A stretch of 64,000 nucleotides of DNA, taken from contig NZ_DAOKYX010000001.1 of NCBI RefSeq assembly GCF_035325945.1, positions 1 through 64,000 of the forward strand, written 5' to 3'. The notes under the pieces were generated by a model. The model was not told the DNA's origin and searched no databases. It worked only from the letters and a program-made list of their open reading frames with translations. Position 1 is the first letter of the stretch, and each line of letters opens with the position of its first letter. Of the stretch, positions 8,645 through 17,931 are shown piece by piece. The stretch is from Parvibaculum sp035325945 (GTDB lineage Bacteria > Pseudomonadota > Alphaproteobacteria > Parvibaculales > Parvibaculaceae). Both the position numbers and the translations under genes were made by a program.

Positions 8645-9309
8645 CGGGAAAGACGGCGCTCATTGCTGGCGCGACCGGGCTTGTCGGAGGGTTCGTGCTG
8701 AAACGGCTTCTTGCCTCGCCCGATTATGGCGCGGTCATCGCCGTGACAAGGCGCAGCCTCGGCATCAGCCATCCGAAGCTCACAGAGATCGTCACCGATT
8801 TCGAGCATGTCGAGGACGCGATCGCCCGTAAGGGCACAAGGGTGGACGATGCCTTCTGCGCGCTCGGCACGACGATCAGGAAAGCCGGAAGCCAGTCCGC
8901 CTTCGCGCGCATCGACCTCGACTATGTGGCGGCTTTCGCGCGGGCGGCAAGAGCGGCGGGCGCCACGCGCTTTCTTCTCGTCTCGGCCATCGGCGCTTCG
9001 CCGGATTCGCGCGTCTTCTATTCGCGCATCAAGGGCGAAGCGGAACAGGCGGTCGCTTCAATCGGCTTCGGCGCGACGCATATTTTCCGGCCGGGCCTCA
9101 TTTTCGGCGAGCGCAACGAGAGGCGGCCCGCCGAGGCCGCCATGATGGCGGCGATGCCTGCGCTCAACCTCCTCCTTGTCGGCTCGCTCGACATCTATCG
9201 CGGCATTCCGGCCGACACGATCGCCGCCGCCATGGTTGCGGCTGCGTTGCGCAGCGGCACGGGGCGGCATGTGCTGACCTATCGGGAGATGATGGCGCTG
9301 GCGCGGTGA
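8641..9309 (+). CDS. NAD(P)-binding atypical short-chain dehydrogenase (TIP30/YtfG-like)
   Basis: A 222-residue Rossmann protein. GATGLVGGFVLKRLL at the N-terminus is the TGxxGxxG dinucleotide motif of atypical SDRs, followed by DDAFCALGTTIRKAGS, the HTATIP2/TIP30-like signature, and YSRIKGEAE with the catalytic-type Tyr and Lys. Its ATG overlaps the TGA of the HTH-citrate synthase gene (ATGA), so the two are probably translationally coupled. Substrate unknown. Confidence 0.8.
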   Translation: MTGKTALIAGATGLVGGFVLKRLLASPDYGAVIAVTRRSLGISHPKLTEIVTDFEHVEDAIARKGTRVDDAFCALGTTIRKAGSQSAFARIDLDYVAAFARAARAAGATRFLLVSAIGASPDSRVFYSRIKGEAEQAVASIGFGATHIFRPGLIFGERNERRPAEAAMMAAMPALNLLLVGSLDIYRGIPADTIAAAMVAAALRSGTGRHVLTYREMMALAR

Positions 9310-9334
9310 TGCTCGGCAGCAAGTTCTGGGTACG

Positions 9335-9372
9335 TGGCTCCTGGACCCCAGGACAAGCCCGGGGTGACAAAT
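9335..9372. repeat. dispersed palindromic repeat, copy 1
   Basis: GTGGCTCCTGGACCCC, a short loop and GCCCGGGGTGACAAAT form a hairpin that is nearly the same as one at 28394-28433. It lies at the broken 5' end of the phyH remnant. It belongs to the alphaproteobacterial intergenic palindrome type also seen at 32013-32095. Confidence 0.7.
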
Positions 9373-9397
9373 GAAAACCAGGTGACGCTGCAACAGA

Positions 9398-9705
9398 TTG
9401 CGCTTGTGCGGCGGCGGCGAGATGGTGCTGCATGCCGATCAGATATTCGTGCCGGAGCCGTGGCCCGCGGAACCGCAGGGGGTCAATATCTGCTGGTGCG
9501 TGGACGACTTCACGGAGGCGAACGGCGCAACGCGCGTGGCGCCGGGATTTTCGCCTGGTACACGAGGCCGATCTACCGCACGCAGGAAAACTGGTTTCTG
9601 GCGCTCGATCCGTCCGTCAGGCAATTCGCCTCCGACACGATGCTTGAACTGCTGGGCTACAGGACGGCGGGGCTTGGGCTGGTGAACGGCGCGTCACCCG
9701 CCTGA
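9398..9705 (+). pseudogene. phytanoyl-CoA dioxygenase (PhyH) remnant
   Basis: Two adjoining frames give pieces of one PhyH-family protein. Frame 1 (9398 to about 9555) encodes GEMVLHADQIF with the HxD iron ligands and DFTEANGATRVAPG. From about 9541 a different frame encodes AWYTRPIYRTQENWFLALD and LELLGYRTAGLGLVNGASP, the family C-terminus. The N-terminal half is absent and the stretch between the pieces, which normally holds the second His, is deleted or frameshifted. The gene must be non-functional. The truncation starts at a palindromic repeat. Confidence 0.8.
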
Positions 9706-9712
9706 GGCATTT

Positions 9713-10924
9713 TCACGCCGCGTCGATGCTCGCGCGCCGGAGGATGCGGCCAGCGGGGAGCGAGACGCGGACGCATGTGCCGCGACCGAGTTCGCTTTCC
9801 AGCGTCAGCGTCCCGCCATGCACTTCGACCATGGCCCTGGTCAGCGGCAGACCAAGGCCGGTGCCTGCGCGGGTGCGCGTGAAGGAATTCTCCACCTGCT
9901 CGAAAGGTTCAAGCACCTTGTCGAGCTTGTCGGGGGGAATGCCGATGCCGGTGTCGGTCACGGTCATTTCAAGGCATCCGTCGGCGCGCTCATGGGCGGA
10001 TAAGGTGATGCTGCCGCCTGCAGGGGTGAACTTGATCGCGTTCGACAGAAGGTTCACCAGCACGCGGCGTACCTGCTGCTCGTCAGCACGGATGAGAGGC
10101 AAGGCCGCGGGAAGGCGCACATCGAGTTTGACGCGGGCCGTTTCCACCGACTGGCGCAGCATGCGCAGGACTTCGGCGCCGATGTAGCGCAGGTCGATCT
10201 CGTCCTCATGGAGATCGAAACGGCCCGCCTCGATCTTAGCCATGTCGAGAAGCTCGTTGATCATGTGCAGCAGGTGGACGCCGCTGTCGTAGATGTCCTC
10301 GACATATTCGAGATAGCGCGGCGGATCGACGGGGCCGAAAAGCTGCATGCGGATCAGATCGGCAAAGCCGATGATGGCGTTCAGGGGTGTGCGAAGTTCG
10401 TGGCTCATGCCGGCCAGAAACTGGGTCTTGCTTTCATTGGCGGCTTCAGCGCGGCGGCGCTGGCGCTCAAGCTCCTCGGCGCGACGCATGACGATGTCGC
10501 CGGTGATGCGCATGAGCATGGCGGCGGAGCCGAGGCCGAGATAGCGCCCGCCCTCCTCGACGATGAAACCTTGCAGAGCAAAGCTTTCCGGGGTCGAGAG
10601 GAGCCGTGTGTTGATGTCTTCGCAATTCATCTCCGCATCGACGATGACCGGATTGCTGTTCATAAGCGCGGTGATGGGCTGGCGCCCGTAAATCTCGCGG
10701 CCATACATGCGCACATAGACGAGCAGGAAATCCTGACGGCTGACGAGGCCAACCGGATGCTCGCCGTCGACGACGGGAATGTTGAGAAGGTCGCCCTCCT
10801 TGAGCAGGCGATCGAATACATCGGCGCAGGACATTTCAGGCGAGAGGGGCGCAACCGGCGCGGCGAGGTCACGGGCTGTCGGTGTGGTCATCCTGCACTC
10901 GGACACTGATGCATGCGAAGACAT
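9713..10924 (-). CDS. soluble CBS-domain sensor histidine kinase
   Basis: A 403-residue kinase with no membrane segment, so it should sense a cytoplasmic signal. Residues about 13-140 are a CBS pair (LLNIPVVDGEHPVGLVSRQD; ALMNSNPVIVDAEM; LQGFIVEEGGRYLGL). The H-box SHELRTPLNAIIGFADL has phospho-acceptor His 175. The ATPase part shows NLLSNAIKFTPAGG (N box), DTGIGIP (G1) and GTGLGLPL (G2). No response regulator lies next to it. AAGGAG lies about 15 bases before ATG 10924; ATG 10891 is an alternative start. CBS pairs often bind adenine nucleotides, so an energy signal is possible. Confidence 0.88.
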   Translation of the reverse strand: MSSHASVSECRMTTPTARDLAAPVAPLSPEMSCADVFDRLLKEGDLLNIPVVDGEHPVGLVSRQDFLLVYVRMYGREIYGRQPITALMNSNPVIVDAEMNCEDINTRLLSTPESFALQGFIVEEGGRYLGLGSAAMLMRITGDIVMRRAEELERQRRRAEAANESKTQFLAGMSHELRTPLNAIIGFADLIRMQLFGPVDPPRYLEYVEDIYDSGVHLLHMINELLDMAKIEAGRFDLHEDEIDLRYIGAEVLRMLRQSVETARVKLDVRLPAALPLIRADEQQVRRVLVNLLSNAIKFTPAGGSITLSAHERADGCLEMTVTDTGIGIPPDKLDKVLEPFEQVENSFTRTRAGTGLGLPLTRAMVEVHGGTLTLESELGRGTCVRVSLPAGRILRRASIDAA

Positions 10925-11106
10925 GCGGAAACTTCTGCGCTCCTTATCGCCGCCCTTCGCTTAACGGAGACTGAAATCGGACCTTCTTCCGCTCGATGTC
11001 AGAAAAAATTCACATAAGGGTTCGCGAGTGGGGTTGCGGCGCGCCCAGATGCTATAGTTTGCGGGAACGATAATGGCGAAATGCCAGCGAATCGAGTGAG
11101 GATCAG

Positions 11107-12363
11107 ATGACTGTGCCGGGGGAGCAGGCAATCGATGCCGGGATGACGGATGCCACAACGCGGTCACAGCGTCTGCGCCTCTATCTCGGCGGTCAGGCGA
11201 GCTGGTATATCAGCCTCGGCATTCAGTTCGTCATCTTTCCGTTTCTGGTGACGCAGGTGCTGCATGAACCGGCGGCGCGGCTCGGCATCGCGCAGATGTC
11301 GCTGATGGCGCCGTCGCTGCTTTTCATGCTGCTTGGCGGCACCGTGGCCGATCATGGCGACGTGCGGCGCATATTGGTGCGCATGCACTGGTTGGCGGCC
11401 ATCCCCCCGCTGGTGCTGGCCGTCGTCTTCATCAGTGGATATTTGAGCTACCCGTTCCTGATCGCCTATGCGCTGGCCATGGGCACGCTTGGCGCCTTCG
11501 CCATGCCCGCGCGCGATTCAGCGCTGACGCGCATCGCCGAAACGGACATTCAGCAGGCGGTGACGCTGACCATGGGCACGCAGATGGGCGGACAGCTTGC
11601 CGGCATGCTCATCGTCGCCTTTGCCGCCATTATCGGCGCGCCGGCGCTGCTCATCTTTCAGGCCGCGCTGCTGATCGCCGGCGGCTGGGCGACGACGAAG
11701 CTGCAACCCCTGCCGCCGACACAGGTGGACACGGGCGAAGGCCGGCTCGCGCAGATACTGGACGGCATCGCCACCGCGCGGGCGCACAGCATTGTCTTCG
11801 CGGTGATCGGCGTCAATTTCGCGGTCGGGCTTTTCTATGTCGGCAGCTTCATGGTGGTGCTGCCGCTGATGGTGCGCGACATCTATCACAGCACCGTCAC
11901 GGAATTCGCGATCCGTTTTGCGCTCATCAACATCTGCTTCTGGGGCGGCACGATCTTTGCCACCATGGCGCTGCTGAAGATCGGTCATATCGCAAGGCGC
12001 GGCCGCGTGATGATGGGCGCGATTACGAGCGGCCTCGCCATTCTGGCGCTTCTTTCGCTGACCATCCCCTTTGCGGTGCTCTGCATACTCTGCTTCCTCT
12101 GGGGTATCGGCGCGGGCACGACGATGACGATGGGGCGCACCATCGTCCAGCTCGCGGCGCCCGAGAGCCACAGGGCGCGCGTGCTCGCCTTCTATCAGCT
12201 CGGATTTTCGGGCGGCGCCCCCATCGGCTCCCTGCTCATGGGCTTTCTTGTCGGCGGGCTCGGCATTCACCAGGCCGTGCTGGTGCCCGCCTTCGTGATG
12301 GTCGGCGTCGTCGGCGCGCTCTTCCTGTCGCCGCTCTGGCGCTACCACGCCCAGGAAGCCTGA
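11107..12363 (+). CDS. MFS transporter (EntS-like exporter family)
   Basis: A 418-residue inner-membrane protein with about 12 hydrophobic segments, beginning YISLGIQFVIFPFLV. A signature loop after TM2 (LLGGTVADHGDVRRILV) matches the GGxxADxxxRR motif A of the MFS. The second half repeats it more weakly. The next gene is a clear paralogue in the same direction, so the pair likely arose by tandem duplication. Substrate unknown; exporters of this branch carry siderophores or drugs. Confidence 0.85.
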   Translation: MTVPGEQAIDAGMTDATTRSQRLRLYLGGQASWYISLGIQFVIFPFLVTQVLHEPAARLGIAQMSLMAPSLLFMLLGGTVADHGDVRRILVRMHWLAAIPPLVLAVVFISGYLSYPFLIAYALAMGTLGAFAMPARDSALTRIAETDIQQAVTLTMGTQMGGQLAGMLIVAFAAIIGAPALLIFQAALLIAGGWATTKLQPLPPTQVDTGEGRLAQILDGIATARAHSIVFAVIGVNFAVGLFYVGSFMVVLPLMVRDIYHSTVTEFAIRFALINICFWGGTIFATMALLKIGHIARRGRVMMGAITSGLAILALLSLTIPFAVLCILCFLWGIGAGTTMTMGRTIVQLAAPESHRARVLAFYQLGFSGGAPIGSLLMGFLVGGLGIHQAVLVPAFVMVGVVGALFLSPLWRYHAQEA

Positions 12364-12383
12364 GCGTGGGACCGGACGACAGC

Positions 12384-13640
12384 ATGACGAGCGAAACGCA
12401 GCCATCCGATCTTGCCTGGTATATGAGCGGCATCTGGCTCTATTTCATTTCAACGGGCATTCAGGGCGTGATCTTTCCCTGGATCATCGCCATCGTGCTC
12501 AACGAGAGTTCGGACCGCGTCGGCATCGCGCAGATGATGATGATGCTGCCGATGCTGATGTTCACGCTTTTCGGCGGCGCGCTCGCCGACCGTCTCGAGC
12601 TGCGCAATCATTTGCGGCGGCTCCAGACCATACAGATGATACCGCCGCTCGCCCTCGCGGCGCTCATCTATGCGGGCTATCTCACCTATGAGCTGATCCT
12701 CGGCTTCGGCGTCATCCTCGGCATTCTCGGCGCCTATGTCATGCCGGCGCGCGACGCCATGCTCACCCGCGTCGCCATCACGAGCCTCAAGGGCAATATT
12801 CAGCGCGGCGTCGCGCTTTCCATGAGCGGCCAGTTCCTCGGGCAGGTCGCGGGCTTCCTCATCGGCGGCACGGCGATGCTCGCCGGCGCGCCCGCGCTCT
12901 TCGTCCTCCAGAGCGCGCTCCTCGCGGGCGCCTCCTTCACCACGTCGCGGCTCACCCCCGCGCCGCCCGCCGCCACGGCCGGGCCGCGCCGCTCCCAGTT
13001 ATCGGAGATCAAGGAGGGGCTCGTCGTCCTTTGGCGGAGCGAGCGGCTTCGCCCCGTGGTGCTGATGATGTTCATGTCGGGCATTCTCTTCATGGGCGTC
13101 TTCATGGTGCTCTTCCCGATCATGGTGCGCGACGTCTATCACGGCAGTTCGCCCGAACTCGCGCTCATCAACATGTGCTTCTTCGGCGGCATCGGCCTTT
13201 CCTCCTTCACGCTGAGCCGCCTTCGCCCCATCCGCCGGCAGGGGCGCGCGATGATGCTCGCCATGTGCACGGGATCCTGCGTCATGGTGATCATGCATTT
13301 CGGCTTTTCGATCTATGTGGTCGATCTGCTGGCGCTTGGCTGGGGACTGGCGGCCGGCGTTTCGATGACCCAGTCGCGCGCCATCGTTCAGGAAACGGCA
13401 AGCCCGCATATGCGCGCGCGGCTTATCTCGGCCTTCCAGCTCGGCTCCATGGGCGGCGGTCCGATCGGCGCGCTCTTCATGGGCTATATCATCAGCTGGC
13501 TGGGCCCGCTCGATGCCGTGCTCTTGCCGGTGGGGCTGATGATCGTGCTCTGGCTCTCGATCTTCTTCTTCACATCGCTCTGGGATCTCGAAGCGCCGGC
13601 GCGCGGTCACGCGCCGGCTGCTTCGGCCCATGGCGATTAG
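12384..13640 (+). CDS. MFS transporter, tandem paralogue
   Basis: A 418-residue, 12-helix MFS protein aligning along its length with the previous one (for example WYMSGIWLYFISTGIQGVIF against WYISLGIQFVIF, and LFGGALADRLELRNHL as motif A). ATG 12384 gives MTSETQPSD; a GTG at 12366 would add six residues. Only 20 bases separate it from the upstream gene, so they should be cotranscribed and may form a heteromeric or paired exporter. Its 3' end overlaps the convergent crotonase gene by 4 bases. Confidence 0.85.
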   Translation: MTSETQPSDLAWYMSGIWLYFISTGIQGVIFPWIIAIVLNESSDRVGIAQMMMMLPMLMFTLFGGALADRLELRNHLRRLQTIQMIPPLALAALIYAGYLTYELILGFGVILGILGAYVMPARDAMLTRVAITSLKGNIQRGVALSMSGQFLGQVAGFLIGGTAMLAGAPALFVLQSALLAGASFTTSRLTPAPPAATAGPRRSQLSEIKEGLVVLWRSERLRPVVLMMFMSGILFMGVFMVLFPIMVRDVYHGSSPELALINMCFFGGIGLSSFTLSRLRPIRRQGRAMMLAMCTGSCVMVIMHFGFSIYVVDLLALGWGLAAGVSMTQSRAIVQETASPHMRARLISAFQLGSMGGGPIGALFMGYIISWLGPLDAVLLPVGLMIVLWLSIFFFTSLWDLEAPARGHAPAASAHGD

Positions 13641-14542
13641 CTGTATTTGCGCTCGTCCCACCAGGGGAAGAAGGACGGCATATCCGTCGAGACCCGGTTG
13701 GGATAATTCGCCGGGCGCTTCTCGAGGAAGGACATGACGCCTTCCTTCGCGTCGGCGGCGGCGCCGCGCGCATAGATGGCGCGGCTGTCGATCTTGTGCG
13801 CTTCCATCGGATGGTCGGCCGCGCCGATACGCCAGAGCATCTGGCGCGTGAGCGCGACGGAGACGGGCGCGGTATTGTCGGCGATCTCGCGGGCGAGCGC
13901 GCGGGCGGCGGGCAGAAGCTCGTCGGGCTTGTAGAGCTTCTTGACGAGACCGCCTTCGAGCGCTTCCTGCGCGCCGAAGACGCGGCCCGTATAGGTCCAT
14001 TCGAGCGCCTGGCTGATGCCGACGACGCGCGGCAGGAACCAGCTCGAACAGGCTTCGGGCACGATGCCGCGGCGGGCGAAGACGAAGCCGAACTTCGCGT
14101 CTTCCGACGCAAGGCGGATATCCATCGGAAGCTGCATGGTGACGCCGACGCCGACGGCGGGCCCGTTCACGGCCGCGATCACGGGCTTCAGGCTCTCGAA
14201 GATGCGCAGCGAAACGCGGCCGCCGCCATCGCGCACCGATTCATGGCTCCAGTCGATCTCGCCATTGGGCTTCACGGGCGTCCCGGATTTTTCGGGGCGA
14301 TCCTCGCGGGCCGCATAGTCGAAGGTCTTGGCGCCCGCCGAGAGGTCGGCACCCGCGCAGAAGGCGCGGCCCGCGCCGGTGACGATGATGGCGCGCACAT
14401 TGTCGTCGGCATCCGCCTTGTCGAAGGCGTCGATGATGTCGAACATCATCTGACCGGTGAAGGCGTTGAGCTTGTCGGGGCGGTTGAGAGTGATCGTCAG
14501 AATCTGATCCTCAACCTCGTATTTGATCGTCTCATAGGCCAT
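13637..14542 (-). CDS. enoyl-CoA hydratase/isomerase (crotonase family)
   Basis: A 301-residue acyl-CoA enzyme. The oxyanion-hole segments AGRAFCAGADLSAG and AAVNGPAVGVGVTMQLPMDIR are clear, and FARRGIVPEACSSWFLPRVVG holds the usual second catalytic Glu. It should act on an enoyl-CoA in fatty acid or aromatic breakdown. It is divergent from an acyl-CoA ligase at 14747, with about 200 bases between, which suggests a shared pathway. The exact substrate is not readable. Confidence 0.88.
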   Translation of the reverse strand: MAYETIKYEVEDQILTITLNRPDKLNAFTGQMMFDIIDAFDKADADDNVRAIIVTGAGRAFCAGADLSAGAKTFDYAAREDRPEKSGTPVKPNGEIDWSHESVRDGGGRVSLRIFESLKPVIAAVNGPAVGVGVTMQLPMDIRLASEDAKFGFVFARRGIVPEACSSWFLPRVVGISQALEWTYTGRVFGAQEALEGGLVKKLYKPDELLPAARALAREIADNTAPVSVALTRQMLWRIGAADHPMEAHKIDSRAIYARGAAADAKEGVMSFLEKRPANYPNRVSTDMPSFFPWWDERKYS

Positions 14543-14746
14543 GTTTTCGCTCCCTGTTGCGGCTTGATGCCTGATCCGTCGCGGCGGGGCCGCCCTTCCG
14601 TTGCGTCAACATGCGCGAGTTGACGCGGCGCTCGTCTTGCGCTCCCTTTCACGCAAAATGGGGCCCGCAGATCGGTCCGGCCCTGATATAACAACGGACC
14701 CGCAAAAAAGCGAAGTCCGGCCATTGCCTCTCCGGGAGACGAGTTG

Positions 14747-16294
14747 ATGCACCCTTATATCCACGCTCAGAAGACGCCCACGAAACCCGCCTATATCATG
14801 GCAGCGACGGGCGAAACGGTGACCTACAAGGAACTCGACGAACGCTCGAACCAGACGGCGCATCTCTTCCGTGCAGCCGGCCTCAAGCCGGGCGACGCCA
14901 TCGCCATCTTCATGGAGAACGACGCACGCTACTTCGAGATCTGCTGGGGCGCGCAGCGCGCGGGCCTCTACTTCACCTGCATCTCGTCGCGGCTGACGGC
15001 CGGCGAGATCGCCTATGTCGCCGCCGATTGCGGCGCGCGGATGTTCTTCGTCTCCCAGTCGCTCGAGACTGTGGCGCGCGAACTCATCGACGGCAATCAT
15101 CTGCCGAAGGTCGAGCGGCTCTTCTCCGTGGGCGGCGCGATCGCCGGCTACGAATCCTACGAGGATGCGCGGGCGAAGCTTCCCGTGACACCCATCGCCG
15201 ATCAGACGGCGGGCACCGACATGCTCTACTCGTCGGGCACGACGGGGCGGCCGAAGGGCGTCAAGCACCCGCTCACGGGCGGCGCCATCGACGAGCCGAC
15301 GGGTCTCACCACGCTTGGCGCGCTCCTTTATGCGATGGACGAGAACTCGATCTACCTCTCGCCCGCGCCCCTCTATCACGCCGCGCCCCTGCGCTGGTGC
15401 ATGACCGTGCAGCGCCTCGGCGGCACTGTCATCGTCATGGAGCATTTCGACGCGGAAGGCGCTCTCCAGCTCATCGAGAAGTACAAGGCCACTCACAGCC
15501 AGTGGGTGCCGACCATGTTCATCCGCATGCTGAAGCTTCCGGAGGAAGTGCGCCTGAAATACGACGTATCCTCGCTCAAGGTCGCGATCCACGCCGCCGC
15601 CCCCTGCCCCATCCCCGTCAAGGAGCAGATGATCGAATGGTGGGGCCCCGTCATCTATGAATATTACGCGGGCTCGGAGGGCAACGGCTTCTGCGCGCTC
15701 AACTCGGAAGAGTGGCTGCAGCACAAGGGCTCGGTCGGCAGGGCGCTCAACGCCATCATTCATATCTGCGACGAAGAGGGCAACGAGCTTCCCGTCGGCG
15801 AGGCGGGCGTCATCTATTTCGAGAGCGAGGCCCAGTTCGAGTATCACAACGACCCGAAGAAGACGGCGGAGTCGCGCCACCCGAAGGGCTGGACCACGCT
15901 TGGCGACATCGGCCGGGTTGACGAGGAAGGCTATCTCTACCTTACCGACCGCAAGGCCTTCATGATCATCTCCGGCGGCGTCAACATCTACCCGCAGGAG
16001 GCGGAGAACCTTCTCGTCCTGCATCCGAAGGTCGCGGACGTCGCGGTGATTGGCGTGCCCAACGAGGATTTCGGCGAAGAGGTGAAGGCGGTCGTTCAGC
16101 CCGTGGACTGGAAGGATGCCGGCCCCGCGCTCGAGGCCGAGCTTCTGGAGTTCTGCCGGAGCCAGCTTTCGGCAATCAAATGTCCGCGCTCGATCGACTT
16201 CGAGGAGCAGCTGCCGCGTCATGCGACCGGCAAGCTCTACAAGCGCCTCATCCGCGACCGCTACTGGGGCAACAAGGACTCCAAGATCGTCTGA
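14747..16294 (+). CDS. acyl-CoA synthetase (AMP-forming)
   Basis: A 515-residue ANL-superfamily ligase activating a carboxylic acid to its CoA thioester via an acyl-AMP. The P-loop-like motif LYSSGTTGRPKGVKHP, the YYAGSEGNGF adenine region, GDIGRVDEEGYLYLTDR hinge, and the C-terminal catalytic Lys in PRHATGKLYKR are all visible. GGGAGA lies 7 bases before ATG 14747; a TTG three bases upstream is also in frame. It belongs to the fatty-acyl or bile-acid-like ligase group by general look. Divergent from the crotonase gene. Confidence 0.9.
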   Translation: MHPYIHAQKTPTKPAYIMAATGETVTYKELDERSNQTAHLFRAAGLKPGDAIAIFMENDARYFEICWGAQRAGLYFTCISSRLTAGEIAYVAADCGARMFFVSQSLETVARELIDGNHLPKVERLFSVGGAIAGYESYEDARAKLPVTPIADQTAGTDMLYSSGTTGRPKGVKHPLTGGAIDEPTGLTTLGALLYAMDENSIYLSPAPLYHAAPLRWCMTVQRLGGTVIVMEHFDAEGALQLIEKYKATHSQWVPTMFIRMLKLPEEVRLKYDVSSLKVAIHAAAPCPIPVKEQMIEWWGPVIYEYYAGSEGNGFCALNSEEWLQHKGSVGRALNAIIHICDEEGNELPVGEAGVIYFESEAQFEYHNDPKKTAESRHPKGWTTLGDIGRVDEEGYLYLTDRKAFMIISGGVNIYPQEAENLLVLHPKVADVAVIGVPNEDFGEEVKAVVQPVDWKDAGPALEAELLEFCRSQLSAIKCPRSIDFEEQLPRHATGKLYKRLIRDRYWGNKDSKIV

Positions 16295-16359
16295 CGCACG
16301 GCGGCGGCCGGCGCGCGACTTGTGCTATTATGGAACCTGCGAATCTCGCGGGGGCTCAT

Positions 16360-16842
16360 ATGAAAATCGCACGTCTCGCGCTGGCCGCCACCGGCCTTGC
16401 AGCTGCATCCTTGTTCCTGGTGGCCGACTACACCCAGATGGCGCAAGCCGCGGAAGTCTCGACCTATGGCGGGCGGTGCCGCAACAATCCGGGCGCCGGC
16501 CGCGCCTTCACGCAGGACTACTACGTCTACTTCGATACCAATTCGAGCCGCATCAGGCCGGACGGGCATGAGCGCATCTCCTATGTGCACGGGCTCGCCA
16601 AGGGCAAGCAGGCCGGCCAGCTCTGCCTCTTCGGCAAGTCGAGCAAGACCGGCAATGCGGCGGCGAATGTCCGGCTGTCGCGCAAGCGCGCCGAAAATGT
16701 GGCTCACGCCTTCGAGGCGCTGGGCTGGCCGAGCAGCAAGATCGTGATCGTGACGGAAGGCGAAGCCTGGGGCTGGCTCGAAGAGGCGCTGACATCCGAT
16801 TCAGAGGATGACCGCCGGGTCCGCATGAGGCTGTCCTTCTGA
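16360..16842 (+). CDS. OmpA-like domain periplasmic protein
   Basis: A 160-residue exported protein. Residues 1-30 are a signal peptide (LALAATGLAAASLFLVA ... AQAAE). The rest is a compact OmpA/MotB-like fold: YYVYFDTNSSRIRPDGHERI corresponds to the VxFDxNSxxL strand, then VRLSRKRAENVAHAF to the peptidoglycan-binding helix, ending in RRVRMRLSF. The middle is shorter than the normal domain, so peptidoglycan binding is likely but not certain. ATG 16360 begins the signal peptide. Confidence 0.75.
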   Translation: MKIARLALAATGLAAASLFLVADYTQMAQAAEVSTYGGRCRNNPGAGRAFTQDYYVYFDTNSSRIRPDGHERISYVHGLAKGKQAGQLCLFGKSSKTGNAAANVRLSRKRAENVAHAFEALGWPSSKIVIVTEGEAWGWLEEALTSDSEDDRRVRMRLSF

Positions 16843-16982
16843 GCGCGGCAAGGCGCGCGCCGCGATCGGCGATCCCGATTACGGGTTGGCGCTCCCCTGC
16901 CCCACGGGCTAGTTTAACCGTCAAAGGCCCCTTGCCGGGCCTCCAGACTTCATCACTCCCAAAGCACGACGGAGACTTGCGG

Positions 16983-17435
16983 ATGCGCACTTTCAACACG
17001 GTTGCCGAATATATTGCCGAAAAGGGCAAGGAAATCGGCGTCAGCGACTGGGTCCAGATCGATCAGGACCGGATCAACAAGTTTGCCGATGCGACGGGCG
17101 ACCACCAGTGGATCCATATCGATCCGGAGCGGACGCAGAAGGAACTCGGCATGCCGACCATCGCGCATGGCTATCTCACGCTTTCGCTCCTGCCCTTCCT
17201 CATGGGCAAGGTGAGCACGATCAAGAGCGTGACGCGCGGCATCAATTACGGCTCGAACCAGGTGCGCTTCACCAATATGGTGCCCGTCGGCTCCAAGGTC
17301 CGCGCGCGCGTGAAGCTGAAGGACGCCCAGCCGAAGTCGGGCGGCTATCAGCTCACCAATGAAGTGACGATGGAAATCGAAGGCCAGGAGCGGCCGGCCA
17401 TGGTTGCCGAGACGCTGAGCCTCGTTTTCGAATAA
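16983..17435 (+). CDS. MaoC-family enoyl-CoA hydratase
   Basis: A 150-residue hot-dog-fold protein. FADATGDHQWIHIDPE is the MaoC/(R)-hydratase catalytic segment with Asp and His separated as in the family, followed by IAHGYLTLSLLPFL. It likely hydrates an enoyl-CoA in fatty-acid breakdown. Single-domain length is typical. It follows the OmpA-like gene on the same strand and precedes a hairpin at 17446-17474. Confidence 0.88.
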   Translation: MRTFNTVAEYIAEKGKEIGVSDWVQIDQDRINKFADATGDHQWIHIDPERTQKELGMPTIAHGYLTLSLLPFLMGKVSTIKSVTRGINYGSNQVRFTNMVPVGSKVRARVKLKDAQPKSGGYQLTNEVTMEIEGQERPAMVAETLSLVFE

Positions 17436-17445
17436 GACGGCTTTT

Positions 17446-17474
17446 CCCCGCGCCTTCATCGCGGAGGCGCGGGG
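17446..17474. terminator. hairpin between maoC-type gene and msrB
   Basis: A perfect 9-base inverted repeat, CCCCGCGCC and GGCGCGGGG with an 11-base loop, 11 bases after the hydratase stop codon. It lacks a good run of T afterwards, so it may be a weak terminator or transcript stabiliser. Confidence 0.5.
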
Positions 17475-17495
17475 CTTCACCACAGGAGGCGGCTC

Positions 17496-17921
17496 ATGTC
17501 CGAAACATCGCGCCCGAAGATTGTCAAAAGCGATGCGGAATGGCGCGCCGAACTGACGCCCGAGCAATACAGGGTCACGCGCCAGTGCGGAACTGAGCGT
17601 GCCTTTACCGGGCCTTGGCTCGACGAGCATCGCAAGGGAACCTTCCATTGCGTCGCCTGCGGCGCCCCGCTCTTCCGCTCCGAAACCAAGTATGAAAGCG
17701 GTTCCGGCTGGCCGAGCTTCTTCGCGCCGATCGAGGCCGGTCTGATCGAGGAGCGCGAGGACGTCTCGCATGGCATGCGCCGCGTCGAGGCGCTCTGCGC
17801 CACCTGCGAGGCGCATCTCGGTCACGTCTTTCCCGACGGACCGCGCCCGACGGGCCTGCGCTTCTGCATGAACGGCACCGCACTCGATTTCCGCCCGGAC
17901 GACGAGCCGGAAGCTCCGTGA
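17496..17921 (+). CDS. msrB: peptide-methionine (R)-S-oxide reductase
   Basis: A 141-residue repair enzyme reducing methionine-R-sulfoxide in proteins. It has the zinc cysteines C52-x2-C55 (CVACG) and C101-x2-C104 (CATCEAHLGHVF), the family block ESGSGWPSFF, and the catalytic Cys 124 in LRFCMNGTALDF. The position that often holds the resolving Cys (GSGWPSF) is Ser, so recycling may use another cysteine or thioredoxin directly. No signal peptide: cytoplasmic. AGGAGG precedes ATG 17496. It lies 10 bases before the oligopeptidase gene. Confidence 0.95.
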   Translation: MSETSRPKIVKSDAEWRAELTPEQYRVTRQCGTERAFTGPWLDEHRKGTFHCVACGAPLFRSETKYESGSGWPSFFAPIEAGLIEEREDVSHGMRRVEALCATCEAHLGHVFPDGPRPTGLRFCMNGTALDFRPDDEPEAP

Positions 17922-17931
17922 CACCCGATCC

